DNA of 64,000 bases. Source: Thamnaconus septentrionalis. Lineage: Eukaryota > Chordata > Actinopteri > Tetraodontiformes > Monacanthidae. The translations under genes and the position numbers were made by a program. Location: the NCBI GenBank assembly GCA_009823395.1, contig CM020510.1:7953273-8017272 (forward strand), given 5' to 3'. The notes beneath the pieces were generated by a model. The model searched no databases and was not told the origin of the DNA. It was given only the letters and a program-made list of their open reading frames with translations. Position 1 is the stretch's first letter. Every line of letters starts with the position of its first letter. Below are positions 50,739-61,932 of the stretch, in pieces.

Positions 50739-52510
50739 TTAGGCCTTCTTGAATACTTGATGGCAGACTTTGTCGAGCACAGTGAGTTCCTGCAGGAGAT
50801 AAGATGAACCTTTAGACACTCCGACATGATGCAACGTGTTGTTCTCTAATCTGCCATAATTAGCCGTGGGATTCAGATACGGATCGGTTATCTGCACTCC
50901 CATTGCCCATGGACACAAGATAATATCTGCCCGATCTGGCGGCAGCTGAAGGATGAAAGTGTTTGGGTGCGGCCCGTGCTTCTCACCAAGTGGAGCAGGT
51001 CTCCCTCAATCCAGTGTTTCCAGCCGCGGTTTTCCTTCTCCCCATTCTGGACGCACACCAGCTTGTCTCCGTCCCAGGAGACCAGCGTCTGACGTCGCAG
51101 GACGCAAAAGAGGAGAGAAAACACCGACCAGGCGTCATGCGTTTGATTTGTTTTATTCAAGTGGCAAAAGCGCACAAATGGAACCAGACCCACCATGACT
51201 TTGCGGTTGTCCAGGCCCTTGGTGTGCTCCTCAAACTCCACCCCCACGGTGTAGTTGACCTCGTAGTTCCTGAAGGTGCTCAGCGTCTTGGTCTCGAACT
51301 TATCGCCGTTCTGCACAATGACTTTGGTCTGATGCAGGTGGCTGGCGATCTTCCGGGTAGCAAAGTCAATGTCTGCAAGGGCGACACAAAGCAAGTGGCG
51401 TCGGCCGCAGGAGGTTTTTGTCTTCGAGGTGATTTTCTGATTTTGGCCGGAAGCCTGATTCAATCCAGACTCGATCCCTCTCAGAGCAAAGAAAGCATTG
51501 GGACACCCGTAAACTTATTTTGATTTTCCACTCCCGCTGCTCGTTCTGACAGTTTCATTTACCCTTTAAAACGCTCTGAGTCGTAACGGACCTAAATCAG
51601 TTCCTCCTTCCCGGTGTCGGCGCTGGGCCCTGCCGGAGAACCTCCACCCTCCTGATGGTCTAGATATTTAAATATCCTATTTGCTTTCCCTGTGAAAATT
51701 CAATTTTCTCCCATCACTTTCCCAGACGAGGAGCCCATATTTACTCATCTAAATAAATATTTTCGACCCATTTCCATAAGGATGTCATTTCCCTTCTGCG
51801 TCGCCTGATGGAAATGAGGTGCAGGCGTTCAGGATTTCCTGGGTTTTCTCGCGGCGCTGTTGTTTTTTTTTTTTTTTTTATGAATTGCAAATATGAGGTT
51901 TTATTTTGAATAATGAAGGTGTTTCTGGCTCTGATCAATGACACAGTGAAAAGGAGCAAAGCCAGGCAGTGGGCTCCTTGCTCACTATCTCTTTCTCTCT
52001 TCATATTTACCTCATCGTTTTATTTTGTTTTATGGCAAACTAGCCGACTGCCTGATCCAAGATCTGGATCTGACTCCTTCCCATCGATGGATAAGGAGGA
52101 TGGAAATGCTGAAAGGAGCGAATCAATATTTATCTGGCACGGTAACAGTCGGCAAGCGCTCGCAGGCTGGATGGTAACTTGGGCTGACAGCAACTCAATG
52201 AGGAAGTAAAGCAGTGCCACGGTTCCTCCCCCCCACACACACACACACACGCACACACACCCTACACGCTGCTTCTCCCTCTGTCTCGTCACACTCCTTT
52301 TCCAATTTTCTGGCTGTGCTAAGCCCTCCTTAGCCACTCAAACACACACTTCAGGCAACCCAAGCTACAAGCCAAAGTCCCGATTTCTACTCCTGCGACA
52401 TGCATCGATTTTTGGGCGGAGAGTGTGTGAGACTTACCCAGGGCCTTCATGACTTCCTCAAAGTTCTCGTTGCTCACCATCTCCCAGCGACCATTGTAGT
52501 CTGCAGGCAT
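50739..52510 (-). CDS. rbp2: Cellular retinol-binding protein II
   Basis: Cytosolic carrier of all-trans-retinol and retinal in absorptive cells; it presents retinoid to LRAT and reductases. Four coding exons (52438-52510, 51194-51372, 50987-51088, 50739-50789) with GT-AG junctions give 134 residues, the family length, and the four-exon pattern of intracellular lipid-binding proteins. The fold signature is complete: [13 protein letters not shown] (strand A), [10 protein letters not shown] (helix region), then the ten-strand barrel to VCHQVFKKA. The match is closest to RBP2 rather than RBP1 or RBP7, and the neighbouring genes agree. Lys40 (mature numbering) of the ligand pocket is kept, but position 108, normally Gln, is His ([11 protein letters not shown]). 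RBP7 also carries His at this site. A TATA box and an upstream DR1 motif fit tissue-restricted regulation. Confidence 0.93.
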
Positions 52511-52605
52511 TTTGATTGGTGTAGTAATGTGTCTGTGTTTGTGTGTGTGTGTTTGAAGAGAGGCGTTTCACAAGCTGAGTGTGAGACAATTCAGGGGCCC
52601 AGCCC

Positions 52606-52613
52606 TTTATATA
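52606..52613 (-). promoter_or_regulatory. rbp2 TATA box
   Basis: TATATAAA on the minus strand about 100 bp upstream of the rbp2 ATG, which predicts a 5' UTR of roughly 65-75 bases. A TATA promoter agrees with the strongly tissue-restricted expression of the family. Confidence 0.65.
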
Positions 52614-53674
52614 CACTCTGGGCATCCAAGTGCATACGGACCAAAGGACAGGGTACAGCTGATAACTCCCCTGGCTTGCTTCGTGTGTGCACGTGCAGAT
52701 AAACTCAGTAGGCAGTGAGTGGTTTTTAACGGACCACACACACAGAAAGAGCAGCATATGGATGGAGGCTGATGGGTTTTCAGAGAAGTACTCAGGCAGG
52801 AAGTATACGAATGCTTTAGAAATATAAAACAGAAAATAGTTTTTCCTGCTATGTTGACGGTCAAAATATATTCAACCATCATCCAAAGTTTTCCGTGAGG
52901 CAATTAAGTTGTGCGACGAGTCATTGAGGGTCCTCGCAAGCATAGAAAATAGATCTGCGGTGGTGCAGTCACTCACAAGCAAGCTTTTTACTCGTGCAGG
53001 CATTTGATGCAATGCATTTGTCCACTTCCGGGCCTGGATGCCTTATAAGAGTCGGCATTACTTTTCTATTACAGTCCTTATTTACTCCCATTAGACCGGC
53101 TCCAGCAGAGAGGCGCCCTAATGCACTTGGATGCAGGATAATGGATCAGTGCTAGAACTTGGAGGAGCCTTCTCTGCTATGCTTTCTCTTCTTTGGTCTT
53201 TTTTTCTGAGCCTGTGGTGAAAAAATGCCTCTGTGGTCAAACGCAGGCACAAAGTTTAGATTTCTGTCGATTATATTTTGGCTCCACAAGAGTGTTTTTC
53301 ACCAAACGTTGGTTTTAGGGAAATAAATTTTAAGACTATGCATCTTCATAAATTATCTGGAGATACTCAGCTAGCACTTTAGAAGGTAAACACGATGATG
53401 GTTCGTTTTCTGGTGTAAGTGGTAAAGTTAAGTTGACGCACCAGGTCAAAAGTTTGTGAAATATACTTAAAAATAATTTTAATCACTTCCTTTTTGGATG
53501 TCCCTTCAAATTTTTTGATTTTGTTATTTTCATTTTTTACTTTTGACATGTGTCAAATACACACTTTACATCAGTATGCTGTGGTCATGACACTGTGTAA
53601 AAGGGTTTGAGGTGTCTGATTCAGTCAGCGGCAAATATCTGATGTGGATGGAGACAGGAGTGGGGGCATGTGGA

Positions 53675-53687
53675 GGGTCAAAGGTCA
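53675..53687 (+). promoter_or_regulatory. DR1 nuclear-receptor element upstream of rbp2
   Basis: GGGTCA-A-AGGTCA is a near-perfect direct repeat spaced by one base, the element bound by HNF4, PPAR/RXR and RXR homodimers. It lies about 1.15 kb upstream of the rbp2 start codon. Mammalian RBP2 is known to be controlled by RXR/PPAR/HNF4 through DR1-type elements, so the position makes sense. Binding is inferred. Confidence 0.55.
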
Positions 53688-54674
53688 GGTAGATGGTGTG
53701 CGCATATCACAGCTGATAAGATACACACACACACACTGTGTTGCCTGCCACTTATTATGTAATTTTACTGTGTAAGCATCAATACCAAAAAAAAAAAAAC
53801 ACAACTGCTCTTCATTAGATTAGATTAGGGATTTTTTTTTTATCAGTCGACATACAATCAGCCACCATACAATGAAGCTGCAGTTCTATAATGCACACAA
53901 CCCAATTTTGAAGTTAAAAAACACATTAAAACACAATCTCAGCTCATGAAAATTGCATCATAAATATGAAGCAAGAACGAAAAGCAGCAAAGCACAGTGC
54001 AGGAGAAACTGCGTAAGGACTTGCAGAGGTCAGACTGACACAGTTGTGCAACAGAATCCGCGTAACATTTTCTCACTGTTTTTTTCCCAGAGGTTCATCC
54101 GACGGTGTAAGTTTGCCTTGTTCAGCTCAATGGAGCACTGCCGGTTGGTTTAGGGGGCACATTTGGCCAGTGATGTCAAAGGGAGTGTTCATATGTGGGA
54201 TAATAGGCTAAACAAACTGGTTGAAGTGGAATCAAATGCCAACGGGCCATTTTGCAGAAGGAGCATAAAGCTAAATAGTCTGGCTTTGATTTGACAGCGA
54301 GAGTAAGAGTGTAATTGAGAGTTGGATGAGTGTTGGATGGTGTAGTTCCCTCTGCCTCGCCTCTCCTCCTGTCAACAAACAAATATATCATAGCTTTCAA
54401 GTCCTGGTTGATAATGTTCAAAATTCCCATATCAACCCCGTTTTTACTTTCCTCGCATTTAACATTGTGAGGAAACATTAACAAAGTGACATTTACACAC
54501 TATAAAGAACCTTTTAAGCATCTATTTTCTGACCAGCTCCCAGATAATAAAGGAGAAAACCAATAAATGTGACTCTTACAAACACACAATACTGTACCGA
54601 GCTCTCACAACACGGACCCCCTTCACTGTCCCGACAACCGGTCTCACTGACTGGGTGAACATTTTACTTGTCTC

Positions 54675-54691
54675 GCCACAGGGAGGCGCTG
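54675..54691 (+). promoter_or_regulatory. CTCF-like motif
   Basis: GCCACAGGGAGGCGCTG fits the CTCF core moderately well, in plus orientation. By eye only. Confidence 0.35.
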
Positions 54692-56253
54692 TTGCTGCGC
54701 ACCAGTGCTTGCTCAGCGCTGCTGGGGACCAGAGAGGCAGCAGCAGCGGCGGCCTGCACTGTCCGTTCGCAACAACGGCGCTGTGATCAAAGTTGAGATG
54801 ACTCGGCGCCATCTGGCGAGCGGCTCGCTGGAAAATCTGCTCTCTGCGGCCTGCTTTGTCAGGTGAAACGGAGGTCTGGTGGGGCGGACGGTGCCATGAT
54901 TTGTCGGTTGCAAGAACAGTTTGAAGGGAGGAAATGGAAACGAATACTCGGCAGCCTAGTGTGGGAAACGTTCGCTGATAATTGTTTCTTGTCGGATGGA
55001 GGGATTCGTGCGTTCGCACCAGGCATCTCAAAAATCGTATGCAAATGCAATTAGGGATGCTTTTAATAATGCATGACTGCAGATTCATTTTGAATTCCGC
55101 CTAATTCACACCTGATGGCGCTTCCTGTCTGCCAGAAACTCGGAGCCCTGTGCACAGTTGCCGAGTGGCTGCGGCTGTGTGCGTCGAATGTACAACCGCT
55201 GCGGCCGCAGGACGGTGATGAGCATCTGTCTGTCTGCTCGGGCCTTTCCCCAATGAGAGTTGAGTCTTTTTGTTTGCGTGGTTGTTTGTCAGTTTTTTTT
55301 AATCTGTCCATCTCCAGCTAACAGTGTTGTACATTTCGCTCTCTTGTTGCATCCCCACTGTTCCCCCTCCCCCCCTGCCCCTCCTCCACCACCTCCTGTT
55401 TGCAGTTGGAATATCCTGCACGGCTCAATTCAATTTGCTTCATTAGCGCGCCATTCAAAGGACAGTATTACCCAGTCTTTACATGCCTGTGCGAGTCCCT
55501 CTGCGGTCTCCTTGTCCCTTCCCTCCTCCTCCTCCTCCTCCTCCTCTTCCTCCTCCTCTTTGCCTGTTGTTTCTGAAAACATCAAAGCTTAGATTAATGG
55601 CAGTCCTCCGAGGAGACGGAGAAGGAGAACTCTGCTCTTTGTTATGAAACCGTCCTTGTGGATTTCAGCACAGAGTACATACTGTAATGCATTTCCATCC
55701 CACCCATGGACTCTAATAGTGCGGCGTCTTGCTGTGTGCTTTGATGTCCCAGAGAGAATTGAAAGGGGGCCCCAGTGTTCCCACACAATTGGATGATTTC
55801 TCTCCGCTGCTGCTTTTATCCCCCCGCAGAAGCCACAGAAGCTCGGCTGCGGCGTTACATGCGTCAATACGCGAGCAAAACCGTAGGCACGTCAGAGGAG
55901 ATAGCAAGCACAAATGGAAACGCGGACCACGACACGCGCATGCAGCCTCGCACGCCTGAACACACACACAAGGAATAATCTGCTTGTCTACAAAACCTCT
56001 GCTATTTCCTGTCGCGGATAAAAGCTGGATGCCTTGCAGTTGCGTCTCGTGACCTCTGCGCGCACAATAATAGGCACGCGGCCCGCCGGACAGCATGAAT
56101 GAAAATCTATTGACATCAAGGTTGGATAGCCTTGGTATTAATAGAAGAACCCCCCCACCCCGCCCCTCCCATTATCACCACCACCACCACCTTTCAGGTG
56201 CAGGAGTTGCAGTCTGGCGGTGAGCAGCCTGTGGAGGCTCATTCCGTGGCTGA

Positions 56254-56271
56254 GGGCGCCCCCGCTGGCAG
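56254..56271 (-). promoter_or_regulatory. CTCF-like motif
   Basis: The minus strand reads CTGCCAGCGGGGGCGCCC, which contains a CCAGCGGGGGCGCC core close to the CTCF consensus. By eye only. Confidence 0.4.
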
Positions 56272-58479
56272 GTGAGGGGCGCTTTATTTAAATGTCCAGA
56301 TCAAAAAAAAAGAGAAGAAGAATCAGTGTTGTGTGCACTCGCATCTTCTCATGAATGTATGCATGCACTGTAAGCGCTCGCCTGCGGTCGCTCATCCACT
56401 TACGCATGCTAAATGCAACCCCCCCCCCACACACACACACACACACCAGCGCCACCACGCCAGTCGCCAGACCGTAGGCACTTTGCCGCACACGCCCACG
56501 TCAATCTGGCCCGCCCCCTTCCACCTCCTCCCAACCCCCCGCTGCTTTCAAGGCGCACAAATCAAATCCCATGTTGTGCGACCCCCCAAAACCACCGTCG
56601 GCCCTTGTTGCTGTGTCGTCGACCGCCCTCCTCCCCCAGCATCCAAAATAATCCCCAGAATAAATCCCACTCTGTGATCCCTTTCGCCTTTCACTTCATT
56701 CTCTCTGAGCCCCTGCCCCCCCTTCAGGAAGTTTGAGCTAGAAGATGGAGAAGGTTGGAAAAAAAGGCAATGACAGTGTTCAATATTTCATGTTTTCCTC
56801 TTGGTAATTCCGTAACGGCTGGAATGGGACCTCGTTTTTTTTTTTTTTTCCCCTTCTCCACTCCCCACAGAAACATTAAGTAACTGTGGGGACTGATTGC
56901 CGGAGCTCTGTGTTTCTTTCCAAAATAGCGCCTGGCGGTGATGCATTATGTATTGGGTTTCCTATGTGGGTCTTGAAAGGGGGCCTGCTGGTCCTGAGGG
57001 GATCCACCAGGAATAAGAGTGTCCAGATTCGCTTGCTGCCCGCGTAGGACGTCGAACAGGAAGCGGATGGAGGTGAAAGATGGCTTTGCCCTGCGCTCGC
57101 TCCCGTGTTTCTGCGTCGGAGGAACACATCGCATTAAACACCAGGCAAAACGGCAGAAACCATTTCCATTTTCCAGACATGTTTCGAGAAACATTTAGGT
57201 TTGCGTCAGTTTCCCGTGGAGCCGATCGGATGTTTTTACCCGCTGCTGTTTTTGTTTACCTCCTCATCGCTTCAGAAGCAGAAGCTGCGGCCAACAGTGA
57301 AAGACACGCGTGTCACCACGAGTGAAGCATGCACTTCATTTTGGTAGTACTTTGGCCCCTTTTTGCTTTCGCCATGACAGCCACTTGTCCAGAGGTCACA
57401 GCTTTTGTGATGTCGAAACTCCGCTGTCTTGCAGAGCTGCTGGATCGCTCAGGCGTCCCGCTAACCTTTAACACAAAGTGTTCTGACTCGGCCTTTGAAT
57501 CACATCGGGCTCCAGGACAGATCAGTTTCCAGTTGGTTTAGATAAAACAGTGGGAGGCATTCTGGTGCTGGCTGCCGCTGTTGCTAAAGAGAGCAATATG
57601 AATACTGCGGCTCAGAGCTGGTTTGCATTTTTAGATTAAAATGAGGACTAAAATGATTTGTGACATTGTGATGCATCACAGTGAGCAAAGAGGCTGAGCT
57701 AAAGCTGTCCCTTGCACCTATGGAAAGCCTTGAACAGCAGCAACCCTGCTTAACTATAGCAGTCTTATTGCTAATGTGATTCTGAATAGAGGATTCAGCC
57801 AATCGCCTCACACATATTGCCCCCGCTTTGCAGACTCTTTCTTTTGGCTCTTTATTCAATGGATCCACTGGATACTTGATGTTCCCCAGAGGTTATGGTT
57901 GTTATGGCTTGGGCAACATTAACAAGCTGATGAAGCGCCATAGAAAGGTTTGCGTCCTTTAATGGCTCTCAGTTCTCTTTCTTCCTTCCTTTCGACGCTA
58001 CCAAACATTTTAAATGCTGGATTCTGCCTGAATCAAAAACTGTGAGCTAATAATAAGATAATTCTCTTCCATTTTGAAACCTGCCCTTGTCTGTATCTTG
58101 AGACAGTTTTATACTTCTACAGGGGCATTTTTCCCCCCTCTGGCTCTTTGTTGCAATCTTCAAATGTTTTCCTCACAGTCTGCGAGGCTCTCTGAACGGC
58201 GAGGGGAGGAGCCGTTCGCGTATGAAAGCCTGTTCGGCCGAGACGGTTGCCAGTCCATCTGGGCGGAGATGGAGAAGAGCTCCAGTTGTCACAAACAAGA
58301 GTCCACTTCTGTCGCTCCCTTCAAGGCAAACCGTGCCTTGCCGTGCCAGCGGCGGAGAAAGAGGAGGGAGGTCGAAAAAAAGAAATAAACATTTCAAATT
58401 GCACCCTCAAACAAAAGACGGAGGGGAGGCAGAGTTAAATGAAACGAGGGGAGAGAGAGAAAACAAAGATAGATTGTTC

Positions 58480-58870
58480 CATCACCTTTAATTCTCATTC
58501 CGAAGGTTTGCGGAGGACTGTCGCTGCTGCCGCTGTGAGGTGCGGGGAAGCGGGAATGAGAAAACTTTGGCCCAGGTTCATGTCTAATTTCTCTCAGTTA
58601 TTTGGCCTTTCCGGCTCACGAGGCTTTCAATCTTGGAGGCCTTCGGGGGGTCCAGATTATCTCTTTTCGTTTGGAGAAAATGAGCTGAGCTGGAAGCTAC
58701 ATTACCTCCCCGGCCTTATGTGAGCTAATTTTTCCCACACCGCCATTAACTCGGTAAAGCCATTTGGAAATGCACAGTGGAGTGTTTCATGTTCATCAGT
58801 AAGTGCCTGGCATTCCCTCAGTCAATTATCACCAGAGCTGTCTCTGTGTGATAATTCGCGCCTCGGGCTT
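58480..58870. promoter_or_regulatory. Candidate conserved non-coding element
   Basis: About 390 bp of non-repetitive sequence with clustered homeodomain-type cores (TAATTC, CTAATTT, AGCTAATTT, CAATTA, ATAATTC) and GATA/SOX-like words (AGATTAT, ATTATC, TTTGG). It has no coding potential that I can support. The texture resembles deeply conserved vertebrate enhancers, but conservation cannot be judged from one sequence. Confidence 0.3.
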
Positions 58871-61402
58871 GTGTCTCTGCGCCAGGACGAAAGTAGAAGA
58901 AGAAGAAGAAGACAAAAAAAGGAGATAAAATAACAAGGGATGATTTGCTGAAAAGGTTCTGAGCTGAGATTCTATACAATTCCACCATTAATTCCCTTAT
59001 TGTCACAGTCAAACCAAATGAAATAGATACATACATGCACAACGCATCTGTTTGTTCACCCAATGTTGGTCATTTCCACCATTGCAGCCCTCAACATGTG
59101 GTGCATAAACCACGAAAGCAACCTAAAATACATTGAAAATCATTTACAAACTAGAAAAAATTTAAATGCACAACCTAAAAACACCAAAGAACTTAAGGTT
59201 AGGGTACATTTACAAACAACAAAGTCACACAAAAACCTGGCAATGCTGCCCCATGATTGTTTTTGTTCTTAAGCCCTGTGAAGCAATTTTAGGGGAGGGA
59301 CTTTGATGTTGACATAATCCAGAATACAAGCGAGTTTAACCTTTACATGTTGACGTACTGGCTTTGTGTTGTGGTGTGTAGACATATTACATTCTGTGGA
59401 TCAGGAAATGAGGAGCAATTATTAAAAAGACTGTGACTTTAACATGAAATGCTCGCTGCACTTGTATCTTCTGTAAGACGTTGTGACTGATTGTAATAAC
59501 AGTAAGTACAGTGATTAATACATACAAAGTCTTTTTGAATTCCGGCAGAGAAGCACCTTGTCCGCACTCCTGAAATGACAGTTGACTACTGCATTAAAAA
59601 AACCCTCTTTCGATATGCAGACACTTTTCAACAGGACTGAACAGCTCTTAAAAGGTGCCCAAACACAGTTGGGTATTTCTAGGAATTCCTCCTATGAAGA
59701 ACCTTTGCACATTAAAGTAACAAGTCCACAGTTTTGAGTGTGTAGCATTTTAAAATGTGACTTGTCTGCACTGATGTGGGAATTTTTTCATAATGAGGCC
59801 GTTCTCTCTGCATTTCGACCTTTTTCACTTAAAAAAACAGGATGAATATTTTCTGCTGTTTTGTGCGTCTACTCAAAAAATCCCTGCGTTCTGCAACTTT
59901 GTTCCTTAAAGCAACAAGTGCACAAGCAAAACCAAGCCAGTTTCAACAGTTTTAATGAGACAAGAAGTCATTTTGATTGTGTGTCTGCGCCCTTCAGAAG
60001 AGTCATCGACAAAAAAACCCAGCCTCCACACACAGTAGCGACGGCTGCAGCTGCTCACGATGACTTTGGTGTTGCAAACAGATTCAACCTCAGACAGATG
60101 TGTGGCACTCCAGGTGAAGTTGTGGCTCTGGTTTGTGGCTAAACCTCAACACAAAGCCACAGAAGGTTAAATAATCTGGTTGGTGGCTTTCATAATGACA
60201 GCGGCTGGCAGCCAGTTTGTTGTATGTCTGTTTGTTATGGAGAAGAGTGAATTCCACATGGTGCGTTGCCAGGAATGTGTTGACGTGGACGCACAGAGAC
60301 TTGAGACGGTATCTATAGTAACAAGTATCCTTGACTCTCTTAAACAGCTCGTTCTTTTGGCACGCCGTCAAATCTGCCTCCTCATAGCCTGCATGCTTTG
60401 ATGTAACTAAAGCTGGTAATCTGCCAAGGTGACCGCAAGTGTTTTTTTTTGTTTTGTGGTGTCTGCTGTACATTTCGTAAACACAACGAACCGACCTGAG
60501 CCCGCCGGCTTTCTCGTTTCTGTTTTCGAAGATTATTAAAGATCAAAAGATTAATGGAAAGAGGAAAAACTAGTTTTTGCTTTCCTATTTTTCCTGCCTG
60601 CACCGACCTCCAGTGACCAGTCTGTCCTGTGTGCCCAAATGTTGGTGGCAAACATTATTTTCCATGATCTGGTGTGATCTCCCCCTCCCCCACCCGCCTC
60701 TGTCAAGGCTGCTTCCACTGACTAACGAGGTCAAAGTGGAGCCTCAAACAACCCGAGGAGGCTTGAAAATGTCAGCTCCCAGTCCAAATTACTGGCCAAG
60801 TGTTGTTTATTCAGCTTTTTGTCCGCACCTTCTCTTTTCCCCCCTCTTTTTCTTTTTCCATATTTGCCTCCATAACCCCAATTTTCCGTCTCCAGCCAGC
60901 CGACCCAGGCCACGCTGTCTCAGCTAACATTTATTGCCAGTTATAGACCTTATGAATAATTGATCCGGATTCTATTTAAGATCCTGACGAGGACAAATGG
61001 TACTGGCCTGCACTGGCCGATATTTCTCCCCCCACTGCCTGCGCCGCTTTGCCGCCACATTCATTCCACCTCCCCTCCACTCCTCCACCGCCCTGTCCTC
61101 CCCTCGTCTTTCCTTTCTTGCTCAACTTTCTCTTCCCTCCGCACCTTCGTCTTCCAAATCCCCGGCACTATTTTAAGAACTGGATTTCCTCCAGACTGCG
61201 CCAAGGGTACGGCGGAGGCGTAGCCGCGGCGCCGTGACAGATGATGCCGGCGTCGGCTGCTGGCAGATAGCGCCGCCGAGGATTTATCTCCTCGCTTTTC
61301 GTGGTCAACTGGCCCTCAAGTGTCGTAACCCGGGAGATCGTTTGGAAAGGACGACGCAGGAACGTCTATTGGTGATACGAGCCCTAACGCTGGGATCAAT
61401 GC

Positions 61403-61442
<40 letters not shown>

Positions 61443-61570
61443 TGGAGGAAGTCCAATCTATTAAAGGAGTGCGTGCATGTGTGTGTTTGTATAGCTGGAG
61501 GCTGGAGATACAGAGCATCCTCCACCACGCTGAGGCCACATTCCACTTCAGAGTGGAAGATCATTAGACT

Positions 61571-61571
61571 G

Positions 61572-61614
<43 letters not shown>
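61571..61614 (+). repeat. (CTG)n trinucleotide repeat, about 14 units
   Basis: A perfect CTG array about 150 bp upstream of the candidate exon at 61762. The neighbouring sequence carries GCATGCATGCAGGCAGG-type short repeats at about 61708-61730. Confidence 0.95.
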
Positions 61615-61761
61615 ACCCTTGGTAGTGGTGATGGTGTAGTGGGTGGTGGGAGGGGGAGGGTAAGGAACAGAGGAGTATGGATCCAGTGGAACGCTGTAGA
61701 CAAACATATGCATGCATGCAGGCAGGCAGGTGTGTTTGATTCGCTCACAGCTGCGGCCGTA

Positions 61762-61932
61762 ATGAGCCACTCGCCCTGCGCTCGCAGCCGCAGCCCGGCT
61801 CCCTGTGCGGAGAGGCGGCTGGTCGACAAGCTCTCCTCGCCGGGGAACATGGCGACTTCTCTGGACGACGAGGGCATGCACGACAAACCTTGCAGCAGGA
61901 ACACGCTCACCCTAAACCCCCCCATCCCCCAG
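61762..61932 (+). CDS. Candidate first coding exon, product unknown
   Basis: An open stretch of 57 codons starts at ATG 61762 in CpG-rich sequence and ends at CCCCCAG|GTCCAT, a usable but weak donor. An inner ATG (61850, context GGGAACATGGCG) would give the short start MATSLDDEGMHDKPCS. The base composition changes to T-rich DNA just after the donor, as at an exon-intron border. I do not recognise the sequence in any family, no matching second exon is visible within the remaining 2 kb, and chance is a real alternative. Confidence 0.22.

Larger units (their letters stand above)
52650..61560. other. Intergenic region upstream of rbp2
   Basis: No gene is recognised. Simple repeats are sparse: a short (AC)n near 53724, a (CTC)n run at about 55524-55550, a short (AC)n near 56431 and (TG)n 61407-61440. 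An (ATTAG)n stretch at about 53816-53830 could be a LINE tail. CpG-rich patches occur at about 55140-55250 and 61190-61350. Confidence 0.45.
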
